The translations under genes and the position numbers were made by a program. DNA of 64,000 nucleotides. Source: Blattamonas nauphoetae. Its lineage: Eukaryota; Preaxostyla; Oxymonadida. Positions 18,375 to 28,302 of this stretch are shown here, piece by piece. The stretch covers positions 1-64,000 of the forward strand of contig JARBJD010000089.1 of the NCBI GenBank assembly GCA_033064195.1, written 5' to 3'. The first letter of the stretch is position 1, and each line of letters starts with the position of its first letter. A model generated the notes under the pieces. That model was not told the DNA's origin. It saw only the letters and a program-made list of their open reading frames with translations, and did no database searches.

Positions 18375-21300
18375 TCAGACGTTGAGACTGCGAATGAGCC
18401 CATTGAAGGCAGAGTCAGGATTTCCTTTGAGAGTTGCCGGTGTGTCGAACTCAGCGATTTGCCCTTTATCCATCACCTGCAGGAAAATGAGAAGATAACA
18501 AAAACAAACCAGAATCCGATCTGAATCGATAATCGTGTTAATCCGATGAGCAATCACAATCACTGTCTTGTCTCCGAACTGCTCCCGAATCGTCCGCTGT
18601 ATCTTCGCATCTGTCTCCACATCCACATTCGCTGTTGCTTCGTCCATCACAACCACTCGGCAGTTGTTCAGAATCGCTCGCCCAAAACACAGCAGTTGTC
18701 GCTGTCCAGCCGAGAAGTTGCTTCCTCCCTCCGCCACCTGCGTGTCCAGCCCATTCGGCAGCGCAGCAATCACATCTCGCATCTCAATCAGCTCCAACAC
18801 TTCCCAGATCCTGTCGTCGCTTCTCCGACTCGCCAAGTCCATGTTATACCGCACTGTCCCGATAAAGAGCGTCGGGTCTTGCGGGATGATCGCCACAGAC
18901 TGCCTCACCTTCAACAGATCCACTTTCGAGATGTCCACTCCATCAATCAAGATGCGGCCTTTGTTCGGCTCTTCGTTTGGGTCTGCTTCGATCGGCATTC
19001 CGGTCGCTGTGTCGAGCATCTTCGGCATCAGTTTCGGGTCTAGCTCGACCAACCGAAACAGGACAAACAGAAGCGACGACTTCCCAGCGCCTGTTCGCCC
19101 ACACACCCCAATCTTCTCTCCGCCTCTGAAAGTGAGTGAGACGTCGCGGAGGACGAAGGGGAGACCAGAGCGATATCTGAACGAGACATGATCGAACTCA
19201 ATCTCGCCTTTCTGCGGCCAGTTCTCAGGGACGGTAAGTTCTTTTGAAACGATCTTTTTCTTGCCGTGATGATCAGTCACCTCTTCTTCAACGAGACTTT
19301 TGTTGATTTCTTGTGGAAGAGACGCGGTGTAGAAGCGGATTCGTTGAATCGACGTCATTCTCGCCTCCAATTCAACAATATTCTGGATCATGCCTGTCAT
19401 TCCCATCATAAAGTTCATTCCAGCCCCAAAAGCCATCGAGAACTTGCTTGGCTCCATCATAAACCATCCAAACAGACTCACACCGGCCAGAAAGATGCCT
19501 CCCAAGAAACTCGAATAAAGGCCAGCCCATTTTTGTCCCTGTTTGAACGAGACAAAGCGAACCCCCCATTCGTCCAGACGATGTGCGAACTTGGCTTTCC
19601 ACAGGTCTTCTCGTTTGTAGGCTCGGATTGTGGCAAGACCAGCACCGCTGAGGGTTTCGGAGAAGAAGGAGACGACAGGCGAGCGAGCGATGAGCTCGAT
19701 TCGCTGGAGTTCTCTGGCAGCACGAACATAGAAAACGAGGAGAATAAGGAAGAGGACAACAGCGATGAGGCCGATGATAATGAAGAGCGGAGTGTCCACA
19801 ACGATGATCACGACTTGCCCGATCATGTTGAAGAAGAGGATGATCGTGCGGACCATCACTGTGTACAGCATCTGATCCTGCGACGACAAGTCTCCAGTCA
19901 GTCTGTTCAGAATCCGCCCCAGCGGCGTCGTGTCGAAGAACACAACAGGAGCCGACAGAATGCTCTTTAGAAGGCCGTCGTGGACTCGCGTGGCTCCTCG
20001 CTTTCCGGCGTAAAGACCAATCAGCGATCGGAAGAAGGTGAGGACGAGAAGGAAGACGGTGATCATCGCCCAAACAAGAAGTTTCATTTCGTACTTCACA
20101 TTTCCCCAGCTCAGAGTCGTCCCAATCACACCAGCCCAATAAATCTGCCACGATGATGTGACAGACACGGTGAGAAGACACAGAATCCAAACAGGAAGGA
20201 AGAGAGGATTCATCGCTCGAACAAGATACCACACATACACTCCGAATCCCACTCCACCCGTCGAATGCTCTTCTTCGGAGTGGATGGTCTTGGCGGTGGA
20301 GGACGAGGTTGGGGTGCGGGTGGGAGTTGGAGTCGGGCTGTGGGTGTGGGGAGTTGTGGGAGTGGTGGGGGAGGTTGGGTTGATTGGTGAATCATGGGGG
20401 GCGTCTGGTTCGTTGACATTCGGGAGTTCTTCGGGTTGTTCGCGAGCTATTGATTCTTGTTTTGGAGCAACAATGACATCTGGTTGTGGTTCTTTTGCCT
20501 TTTTAGTTGTCGGATCGCCTTTCTTCTTTTTGATCGCCAACTTCTCGACGTCGATTCCCTTCGCTCGAATCTCCTCCAGTGTCCCCTGCGCCCTCACTCT
20601 TCCCTTGCTCAACACCACAACCATGTCAGCCATCCCCAAGAACTGGATCTGATTTGTCATCAACAGAATAGTCTTTCCTTTCAGCGCTCCACAAATGCAT
20701 CGATCGATCAGAGCTCTTCCGACATGTGCATCGACAGCAGAAAGTGGGTCGTCCAGAACGACAACATCCTGACTGGAGTAAACAGCGCGTGCCAGCTGAA
20801 TTCTCGCTTTCTGCCCTCCGCTCAGGTTCACTCCCTTCTCTCCGATTGCTGTTTCATCGCCAGCAGCGAGGAGGGTCAGATCGTGCTCCAGACAGCAGAC
20901 TTGAATTGTGTTGAGATATCGCTCTGAATCGAAAGGCGATCCCATCAGGATATTCTCACGAACTGTCCCGTTCATTATCCATGGCTGCTGCGGACAGAAC
21001 GACACCGCGCCAGACAACCTCACATCTCCTTTCTGTTTCTCGATTTCGTTGGTGAGGATTGCTCCGAGCGAGCTCTTCCCACTTCCGACAGGCCCGACAA
21101 CCATCACAAGCGATCCCTTTGGGACGACGAGGTTGATGTCGAAGAGCACCGTCTTGCTTGGACGAGGCTGGTTGGAGACGAGAGGCAGGATGGCTGTGGA
21201 TGGGGTCGGTGTTGGGGTCGGCGAAGGGGATGGGGAGGGTGATGGTGATGGAGAAGCTGATGGACCTTGTTGGTCTTCGTCTGGCTGCGAAGATGTGAAC

Positions 21301-22937
21301 ACTTGAGACGAGCTGGATGGGTTCGATTCTGGTGTTGCTTGCGGTTCCTGGTTCTGACTCGCTTCAGTGTCTTCCTGCATCTCGGTTGGGTGTCGCCCCT
21401 CCTCCTCTCCCTTCCTTTGAGTCTCGTCCTTGTCCTTCGCTTCTTTCTTCTTCTGCGCATCCATCATCTTCTTCAGTCTCTTCTTGTCGGCATCTCTCAG
21501 CGGCACAAGCGGTGGAGGAGCCCACGCAAATGTGCCGTCCACAATCTCAACCGCATTGTCCACGTGTTCGCATTCCTTCCACTCCTCAATCTTCTTCTCG
21601 GGCATGAGGAGGAACTCGGAGACACGGCGGAATGATACAACGAGCAGAGTGGCAGCTTGGAAGAGGTTGGGGAGGGTGACAGCGGGGTTGGTAAGCTGGT
21701 TGAGGTATCCAATGTAGACTTGGATGCGGATAGTGAATTGATCTTGACCGATTCCGAGCGCGAAAACGATCACTATAATGGTGCAGAAATTGACGATTTG
21801 TGGGAGAATACGGAAGAAGCCTCCTGAAAGTTGCATCAGAAAAACATAACGACGGATATATGGATATTGCAGAGCTCGGACAGTTTTGATCCGGTCCATA
21901 AAAACGTCTTCCATTCCCGTCAACTTGACAACACGGATGCCCTGAAGAATCTCGTTCGTGATTTTGTTTCGACGATCGTTGGTTGAGAGATAGTTTTTCG
22001 TTTGATAGGTGATGCCCTTTGCATTGAGGAGTTGAAGTGGGACGATGATGAGGATGACCCCAAGGGCGACCAAGGCAGGCCATCCCCAAACGACGAGACA
22101 AAAGACAAGCGGGCCGATGAATTGAGCGGGGAGGTTGATCATCATTGGGATGACAGGGATCATTTCACCGATCATCGTGCTGTCTGATGTCACGAGCGTC
22201 AGGAGACGCCCAGCGTCCACAGACGACTGTGATCCAATGTTGAGTTTGAATAGCTTTCCGTACAAGGTAAATACAATTGTGCTTCGTGTTCGACACGCAA
22301 AGTGGAAGACTTCTCGATGCCCAAATGAATCGAAGAATTGCTGGACGATTGGGAAAAGGGTGATCATCAAGATGTACGCCAATGGAAAAGAACGAGGTGC
22401 AGGAGCAATAGCCGCTCCAAGAATTTGCCTGACAATCCAGGGGGTCATGATTTGAAAGGCAGGTGTGACCAAAATACAGATCATGGCGAGAACAAGCTTT
22501 GGCGTTGTAAATGAACGAAGTATAGTTCGGAAGAAATGCGGTTTCTTCTTCGGTTTCACTTCAGCAGTGACATATGCAGTGGCTTTGTCTTCCCATCGCT
22601 GATTGAACTTCTTGTGGATTCTGAGTATTTCATTGTCTTCGGTAATTGGCGGAATATCTTTTGTTCGAATGGGGGTACATCGGCAGATGAAGGGAAAGTA
22701 GAAACAGTAACACAGATTCAGGATGAAAGGCATGGTCGCTTCGTAATTCTTGCGAAGAGCATCTTCTGGATCTGTTTCGACATCTGAACGAAGTTCTTCC
22801 TTGGGGGGCGGTAAATCACCTTTGACTGTTTCTGGAGAGGAGCGTTGTACAGTTTCCACAGATGGTTGCTCAGAATGGTTCGTTTGATCGGAAGGGTTCG
22901 ATGTTGACGGTTCTTGTAAAGTATCACCAGTGTTCAT
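18375..22937 (-). CDS. ABCC-type (multidrug-resistance-associated) ABC transporter
   Basis: The start is taken at MNTGDTLQEP (22,937). The product is 1,509 aa after removal of a 33-nt intron (18,477-18,509) near the 3' end, which restores DRIL|VMDKGQIAEF. Order: N-terminal disordered stretch; membrane domain 1 (~residues 140-440); NBD1 with Walker A GPVGSGKSS, signature LSGGQKARIQLARA and Walker B VVVLDDPLSAVDAH; a Pro/Ser/Thr-rich linker; membrane domain 2; NBD2 with GRTGAGKSS, FSAGQRQLLCFGRA and VVVMDEATANVD. Both ATP sites look able to bind nucleotide. NBD1 has Asp after Walker B where a catalytic Glu would sit, as is usual in ABCC proteins. A low-complexity (SP)n(TP)n insertion precedes NBD1. 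It probably exports organic anions or conjugates from the plasma membrane or a vacuole-like membrane. Confidence 0.95.
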   Translation of the reverse strand: MNTGDTLQEPSTSNPSDQTNHSEQPSVETVQRSSPETVKGDLPPPKEELRSDVETDPEDALRKNYEATMPFILNLCYCFYFPFICRCTPIRTKDIPPITEDNEILRIHKKFNQRWEDKATAYVTAEVKPKKKPHFFRTILRSFTTPKLVLAMICILVTPAFQIMTPWIVRQILGAAIAPAPRSFPLAYILMITLFPIVQQFFDSFGHREVFHFACRTRSTIVFTLYGKLFKLNIGSQSSVDAGRLLTLVTSDSTMIGEMIPVIPMMINLPAQFIGPLVFCLVVWGWPALVALGVILIIVPLQLLNAKGITYQTKNYLSTNDRRNKITNEILQGIRVVKLTGMEDVFMDRIKTVRALQYPYIRRYVFLMQLSGGFFRILPQIVNFCTIIVIVFALGIGQDQFTIRIQVYIGYLNQLTNPAVTLPNLFQAATLLVVSFRRVSEFLLMPEKKIEEWKECEHVDNAVEIVDGTFAWAPPPLVPLRDADKKRLKKMMDAQKKKEAKDKDETQRKGEEEGRHPTEMQEDTEASQNQEPQATPESNPSSSSQVFTSSQPDEDQQGPSASPSPSPSPSPSPTPTPTPSTAILPLVSNQPRPSKTVLFDINLVVPKGSLVMVVGPVGSGKSSLGAILTNEIEKQKGDVRLSGAVSFCPQQPWIMNGTVRENILMGSPFDSERYLNTIQVCCLEHDLTLLAAGDETAIGEKGVNLSGGQKARIQLARAVYSSQDVVVLDDPLSAVDAHVGRALIDRCICGALKGKTILLMTNQIQFLGMADMVVVLSKGRVRAQGTLEEIRAKGIDVEKLAIKKKKGDPTTKKAKEPQPDVIVAPKQESIAREQPEELPNVNEPDAPHDSPINPTSPTTPTTPHTHSPTPTPTRTPTSSSTAKTIHSEEEHSTGGVGFGVYVWYLVRAMNPLFLPVWILCLLTVSVTSSWQIYWAGVIGTTLSWGNVKYEMKLLVWAMITVFLLVLTFFRSLIGLYAGKRGATRVHDGLLKSILSAPVVFFDTTPLGRILNRLTGDLSSQDQMLYTVMVRTIILFFNMIGQVVIIVVDTPLFIIIGLIAVVLFLILLVFYVRAARELQRIELIARSPVVSFFSETLSGAGLATIRAYKREDLWKAKFAHRLDEWGVRFVSFKQGQKWAGLYSSFLGGIFLAGVSLFGWFMMEPSKFSMAFGAGMNFMMGMTGMIQNIVELEARMTSIQRIRFYTASLPQEINKSLVEEEVTDHHGKKKIVSKELTVPENWPQKGEIEFDHVSFRYRSGLPFVLRDVSLTFRGGEKIGVCGRTGAGKSSLLFVLFRLVELDPKLMPKMLDTATGMPIEADPNEEPNKGRILIDGVDISKVDLLKVRQSVAIIPQDPTLFIGTVRYNMDLASRRSDDRIWEVLELIEMRDVIAALPNGLDTQVAEGGSNFSAGQRQLLCFGRAILNNCRVVVMDEATANVDVETDAKIQRTIREQFGDKTVIVIAHRINTIIDSDRILVCFCYLLIFLQVMDKGQIAEFDTPATLKGNPDSAFNGLIRSLNV
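18477..18509 (-). other. 33-nt in-frame intron in the ABCC gene
   Basis: The intron begins GTTTGTTTTTG and ends TTTTCCTGCAG. It is a multiple of three without a stop, so retention would insert 11 hydrophobic residues between the D-loop/H-loop region and the conserved VMDKG. Splicing restores the family consensus. Confidence 0.85.
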
Positions 22938-23164
22938 AAAAGATAAAGATATACAGTACAAACAATCAAGACGTATAACAACGCACCGATCAGAACTCTC
23001 AAAAAATGTGGAATTTGATCAGACCATGATAGAAAATGTTTGTTGAGAACAGTTGGTTTCGAAATCAATAATTATTGGTGAATTGAAGGTTTAAAATGTC
23101 GTTTTAGTGTTTGTAGTCAGACAAGATGAGCGACAGCGTCATACATTCAGAGAATCTTCTCCAA

Positions 23165-26100
23165 TCACAGATTCTGTCTTTGTTTTGGAGTCATTGGCGT
23201 TGCACGAGATGGTGCTTGAGGAATTTGTGATGGGTTCGAATGCAGTTGATAATCTGATGCTTCAACTCCACCCAACTCTCGCCCAACATCGCCGACTCGG
23301 TGTGGGGTGTAATCGAATTGTTTGGCTTCCGATTCTCTGATTCTGGAATCGCTCAAAGGAATTTGGTCAGATGACGAAGAAGGAAATTGCACAGTGCGGG
23401 TCCGGTTCTTATTCGAGCTGATAGATCGAGATTTTTCGTCTTGGAAGGAGTTCCGTGCATTCAGCCCTGCCGAAGAGTCTGTCTCGACAATACGCTCCTC
23501 AATGATCTCCTCCTTTCTCTTCCCGTTCTTTCTCCCCACTCTTTTCTTTCGATGAACACTTTCGCGCCATCCGTCACCTTCGATGACTTCGCTGTCGCTC
23601 CATTCTGTATCTCCCTCTTCGTCATCTTCACGAGATCTTCTGTCGGTATTTTCGGGGCTTTCGGGGTTGAGAAGCCATGCCTTTGGATTTGAGCTGGGAT
23701 TATCTTCTCTTTCGTTGAGTGGGATTCTTTGTGTTGGGACGGTTGACGCGAGATGATCTGAGCGCGGATTCGACGGAGATAGAGAGTTATGGGAAGCAGG
23801 CAAAGAGGCAGTGAATGGTGTTGCTGACTTCGAATATCTGTGAGGAGAGAACGAGCGAGTTTTGGGCTGTTCAGATCGCGGCTGACTGTATTGGCGTGCA
23901 GGACTTCCATTCGTTCCTCGACTTCCATACTGTGATTGAGAAGGCTGACCATGAAACGAGGCAGATTTGGGAGTGTGTGGGCCTCTTGATCCCCGTGTTC
24001 CCATCGTAGATGAATTTGCTTGAGGTGGAGGCGGGGACCTATGTGGCGATCGCAACCTTGGTGAAAGTGGTGGCTTGAGCATATTCGAGCCACTTCGGCT
24101 GCCACTGGTCTGGTTCAGAGTCTGGGATGGCTGAATGGTATTCTGAGGGGTTCGTTGGGCGGGCTGTCGAGAATACGAGGGTGTCCGTTCTGGACTTCCC
24201 AATGGTGACATTGCATTCGATCGACGAGAGGCAGGCGGAATTACAGGGCTATCTTGTGATGGTTGGCCTCGTTGTTGGGTTCGAGTAGGGGTCGGTGTCG
24301 ATTGGGTCTGGAAAGAAGGAGGAAAGGTGACTGGCGCTGATTTGGGCTGAGATTTGCTTGAATAGTAAGGAATAGTCTCACCATCACGAATTATATCAAT
24401 TTGTTCACTCACGATCGTATGAACGCTTCTTAACTCATCCAGATCATCAGAACGGACTCCATCCTGTTGAGATGGAGTTGATTGTGTTCTTCGTTGATGT
24501 CTACGATGATATATGCCTTTGACACCTGATGTTGAGAGAAAAAAAAAAATGGTTTGAAAAAAGAAGAAGGATACCATCCATCGAATTGTTCTGAGCAAGA
24601 GTTCGCAGGGCATCCACAACAGGTGCTGTCGAATACGGTGCTGTTCGGTTCTCGGTAAGTGTATCACCTGGAGATTGAATGGAGTGTGGCTGCCTGCCCT
24701 GAGGTGAGGCTTGTCGCCGCATCATCGTTGTTTCCGGAATGTCTTGCGATGGATACTGATCTTGGTCATAGCTATCCTGTGCTGGATTTCCAATCAAAGG
24801 AGACGGGTTGGGGAGAGGGAACGTCGAATTGTGAATCGGATCCGACTCCTGATTGTCTTCTGGCTGATATTGAGATGGTTGAGAAAGCGAATTTCTGGTT
24901 GATCCAAGTGCCTGTTGATGGGTGGGGATTGTATCTCCGACGTTTTGGGTGGATCGCAGGCTTTTCTCCATCGCTGGATGCTGGTATTTTCCGCCAAATG
25001 CTTGAGGGCGATTCGCTGTTTGAGGTGTGCGATAGGGTGATCTTGTGTATGTCTGTTCAGGATTCGTTCGGGATGGGTCAGATTGTGTTGCATTGAGTCT
25101 TTCTGGCGGAGTCATTTGGCGAGAGGATTGTGTCGTTCCTTGTGCTGATTGAGGTGAACCAGTTCTCCTAAGTGTTGGGGAATGTGGAGAGGGAATAGCT
25201 GAGCGTCCGTTTCGAACAGGGTTTGTTGCAGCAAGTGGAATCAATTCTGTCCACTGCTCTGGATTGAAGAGAGGGAGAGAGAGAACGTCATTGGCAGTCG
25301 CTCTTTCGAATGGGTTATATTTCAGCAGCACGCGGATAGCTTCACAGAACGGTCGGATAAGATAATCTGGCAAAACCGAGAGAATTCTGAGTGCTGACGA
25401 GGAGAGGGTGGATTCGTCGGAAAAATGGAGAATTGCTTGTGATGGGACCGGAATTTGAGTGTCTGCAAACGGAAAACTAGCAAATTGTCGGTCATTGAGA
25501 GATGCCAATTGGAATCTTGTGGGTGTGCCAAAACGATCGAAGATGGATTGGAGAACCTCTGTTGGATTCTGTCCGGCAAGGGGAGGATATCCAAGGACAG
25601 TTTCGAACAATATACACCCAATAGCCCACATATCATTCTCTGGAGTGAAGATTGTTCCATCATGTGGCTGGTCAAGAGCAAAGAGAAGTTCTGGTGATGA
25701 ATAGCTCGCTGTTTCATCAACATTGCTTTGAAACTCTACAGCACCTGACGAAGAAACCAATATATTTGCGGGATGGAGATATTTTTGCGTCATATTTCTT
25801 CCATGGAGAGAACGAATTTTGAAAAGTGCGCTTCTGAGCCAAGGAATTAAGAGCTCAATTTTGATAGATCCTGAATGCGGGATGATGAAAAAAGAAATAA
25901 AAAACCTTGAGATTCATTTTGAATCGTTGAGAGCGATAGGAAATCCATTGGTAACGATCCAGCCAACATTTGAATAGTTTTGATTGACAGAGAGGTGGAT
26001 CAAGGTGGAAAATCATTTTGAAAAGATAGTCCTCATGCATGAGGACAACAGAAATTGAGGACAGCATCTTACGCAGAGATGGAATCGAACAAAAATAGTT

Positions 26101-26170
26101 TGATGGGTTCGATCAAGCAAGTTTCTCCGTCTTTCTCGATGAAGGATTGTAAAAGTGATAAATTGTTCAT
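23165..26170 (-). CDS. CMGC-like pseudokinase with long disordered tail
   Basis: The 3' part is firm: exon to 24,575, a 49-nt intron (24,526-24,574), then exon 24,525-23,165. That is 859 aa counted from the ATG at 25,793, and the frame is open further upstream. The kinase C-lobe is clear: catalytic-loop remnant KYLHPANILV, APE-like SSPEL, NDMWAIGCILFETVLGYPPL, the CDK-like FGTPT and a PFERATANDVLSLPLF end. The HRD Asp is replaced (QKYL), DFG reads EFQ and the loop Lys is His, so catalysis is not expected. The N-lobe is not recognisable. A good upstream ATG lies at 26,170 (MNNLSLLQSFIEKDG) followed by GTAAG, but the intervening splicing is unresolved, so the 5' end is tentative. Residues after ~280 are Gln/Ser/Pro-rich and disordered. 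A scaffold role is likely. Confidence 0.7.
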
Positions 26171-26256
26171 TTGGTCTTTGTTGGTTTGCTCGGTTGAAAT
26201 GGTTCAAGAGATTACGAAACGATGAATGTGAAAAAAGGTTGCAGTTGAAGCTGCAT

Positions 26257-27897
26257 CTACACGCCCTGGAGAACACCCTGAGCTTCTCTGATCTTCTGAG
26301 CCAAGCCAGAGTCATCCTGGAGAAGTGTGAATGACTCCTGGAGACCAAGCTCGAGAATCATACCTGTGATCTGTCCCGCTCTTTCCGAGTCCATCTGAAC
26401 CACCTTTTGGTACAAGAACTCACCCACGTATTGCTTCTTATCCTCATCAGGCATCTCTCTGTATTCATTCATGTTGAATCCAGTGGGAAGATTTGACTGT
26501 GGGCGTTGAGAAGCAGGAACGTGTTGGCGTGGTGGTTGGCGGTGTTGCTGTGGCTGGACGAGCTGTCTTGGGTTGAGACCCATCTGCATTGGATTCATTC
26601 CCATCTGTGGGCCACCAATTGGCATGCCCATGCCCATCTGACCCATTCCCATGGGGGTCATGTAGTTCATCGGCATCTGCGGCATTCCGGGCATCCCCAT
26701 CTGACCCATCCCGGGCATTCCTGAAGACATGCCCATCATCATCATTTCCTGTGGATGCATGCTTGGCATCTGCATTCCCTGGTTATAGAAACCGTGGTTC
26801 ATGCGAGGTTGCGCTGGACGAGCTATTTTGCGATCGCTCTGAACATAGTTAATCTGAAGGCGTTGACCTTGAATTTCGGTCTCACTGAGCTTGAGAAGGC
26901 ATTGACGTGCTTCCTCGTCTTTTTCGAAGCAGCAGAAACCGAACCCACGAGAAATTCCGTCTTCACTGCGAACAATCTTGCAGCTTGTCACTTTACCGTA
27001 AGACTCGAACAGGGCAAGGAAATCCTCGTCGGTGAATTCGAGGGGGAAGTTGCGGACATACAGATTCCTCCATTTGGTCTGTTCCTTCAGCTTCTTCTTG
27101 TAAGCAACTCTTTCCTTCTTGGTGCGAGCAATTGAGATATTGAGTGGTTTGCCTTTAAGATCCTTGCCGTTCATCTCATCAACTGCTTTTTTGGCCAATT
27201 CTTCGTTCTCGAATTTTGCGAATCCAAAGCCGCGTGTGTTTTCGCTTGCATCAAGAATGACGACGCATTTAGCTTCCTGTGAGATCGGTTCAAAGAAAAC
27301 CTTCAAGTCCTCCTTCTTTACATCTTCAGCGAGATTTCCAATAAACACAGAATCATGTTTGGTGCTGTCTGGGGACATGGCCTTCTCGACAGAAATTTGG
27401 AGTCCTTTCACGTCTTGTTTGTCCATTTTCTCAAGGGCAGTTTCAGCATCTTCTTTTTTCTCGAACTGGACATACCCGTGGTGACCTGTATCTTTGCGAT
27501 GGTAAGGTGAAATACGGCATGAGATCACCGTTCCATAATCGCGGAAAAGTTCGTGGAACTCGCGGATAGTGATAGAGGGTGAGATATTCTTGACGAACAA
27601 GTTGGCGTCGTCGTTGCGGCGAAGGCTTGCGTTTGGTTGGCACCACATCATTCGACAAGGTTTTCGTTTCGGTGGAACTTCGCTGTAGTTGAGCGTATCC
27701 AACACTTCACGGGCGACTTCGGGGGTTTGGAAGTTGAGGTACCCATACAGGCGAGATTCACTGGTGGCATAGTCACGAACAACTTTAATCTCTCCGATCT
27801 TTTTGGGATCAATGGTTTGAGCTATCCACTGGCGGAGGTGAGCTTCATCGGTGCTAGGATCGAGATCTCCAATGAACAATGAGTTGGACCTTGACAT
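26257..27897 (-). CDS. PABPC: Cytoplasmic poly(A)-binding protein
   Basis: An intronless 546-aa protein with four RRMs and a C-terminal MLLE domain, the standard PABP layout. RRM1 starts at SLFIGDLDP (~6), RRM2 at NLFVKNISP (~99), RRM3 at SVFIGNLAE (~183) and RRM4 at NLYVRNFPL (~279). Each has an RNP1-like core (GYLNF, HGYVQF, GFGFAKF, GFGFCCF). The linker is Met/Gly/Pro-rich (QMGMGMP repeats) and then Gln-rich. The MLLE ends with QITGMILELGLQESF, the peptide-binding KITGMLLE site of other PABPs. It binds mRNA poly(A) tails and links them to translation and decay factors. The start ATG is preceded by AAAAAAGTA, and the upstream spacer of about 400 bp is shared with the divergent protease gene. 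Confidence 0.95.
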   Translation of the reverse strand: MSRSNSLFIGDLDPSTDEAHLRQWIAQTIDPKKIGEIKVVRDYATSESRLYGYLNFQTPEVAREVLDTLNYSEVPPKRKPCRMMWCQPNASLRRNDDANLFVKNISPSITIREFHELFRDYGTVISCRISPYHRKDTGHHGYVQFEKKEDAETALEKMDKQDVKGLQISVEKAMSPDSTKHDSVFIGNLAEDVKKEDLKVFFEPISQEAKCVVILDASENTRGFGFAKFENEELAKKAVDEMNGKDLKGKPLNISIARTKKERVAYKKKLKEQTKWRNLYVRNFPLEFTDEDFLALFESYGKVTSCKIVRSEDGISRGFGFCCFEKDEEARQCLLKLSETEIQGQRLQINYVQSDRKIARPAQPRMNHGFYNQGMQMPSMHPQEMMMMGMSSGMPGMGQMGMPGMPQMPMNYMTPMGMGQMGMGMPIGGPQMGMNPMQMGLNPRQLVQPQQHRQPPRQHVPASQRPQSNLPTGFNMNEYREMPDEDKKQYVGEFLYQKVVQMDSERAGQITGMILELGLQESFTLLQDDSGLAQKIREAQGVLQGV

Positions 27898-28302
27898 TAC
27901 TTTTTTCTAGAGTGGAAAAGACGTCACAATAGAGTAGAAATTGGATGAAAAAAATAGAGGAGAATTGACAAGGCGGATTGAGATTTCCATGAACAAAGAG
28001 GAACAAAAAGATGTCAAGAAGAATCCAATCTCAGCCAAAAGCACGAGCTTTCTGGTATGAACGAGTTCATACATTTTTCTATGTGGAGAAAGATCCAAAG
28101 AGGCAAAACAGTATTAAAAATGTTTCCGTGCCCACCATTTGGTTTTCAGGACTTCCCACATCCTTTCCCTGGAACCGTCAGATTTAAAAACCGAATCACA
28201 GAATTATGAGGAGATTTTCAGTCGTTTGTTTTTGTCTTGGTCCATCAATCTTCGATATTCAGACTACAGCGTGTCATCCAACGCATCTCCATCTCTGAGG
28301 AA
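27898..28302. promoter_or_regulatory. Divergent intergenic region between PABP and protease genes
   Basis: About 400 bp lie between two divergent start codons, so both promoters must be here. It is AT-rich. No core motif can be named with confidence. The protease reading frame stays open upstream of the chosen ATG to about 28,237, so its leader could be shorter than drawn. Confidence 0.5.

Noticed and set aside
18546-22787. Many plus-strand open frames opposite the ABCC gene
   Set aside because: They mirror the ABCC coding strand, lack domains and disappear once the transporter gene is accepted.
25830-26067. Kinase N-lobe exon
   Set aside because: Protein-like frames exist (for example EDYLFKMIFHLD), but I could not connect them to the C-lobe by a GT-AG splice that preserves frame.
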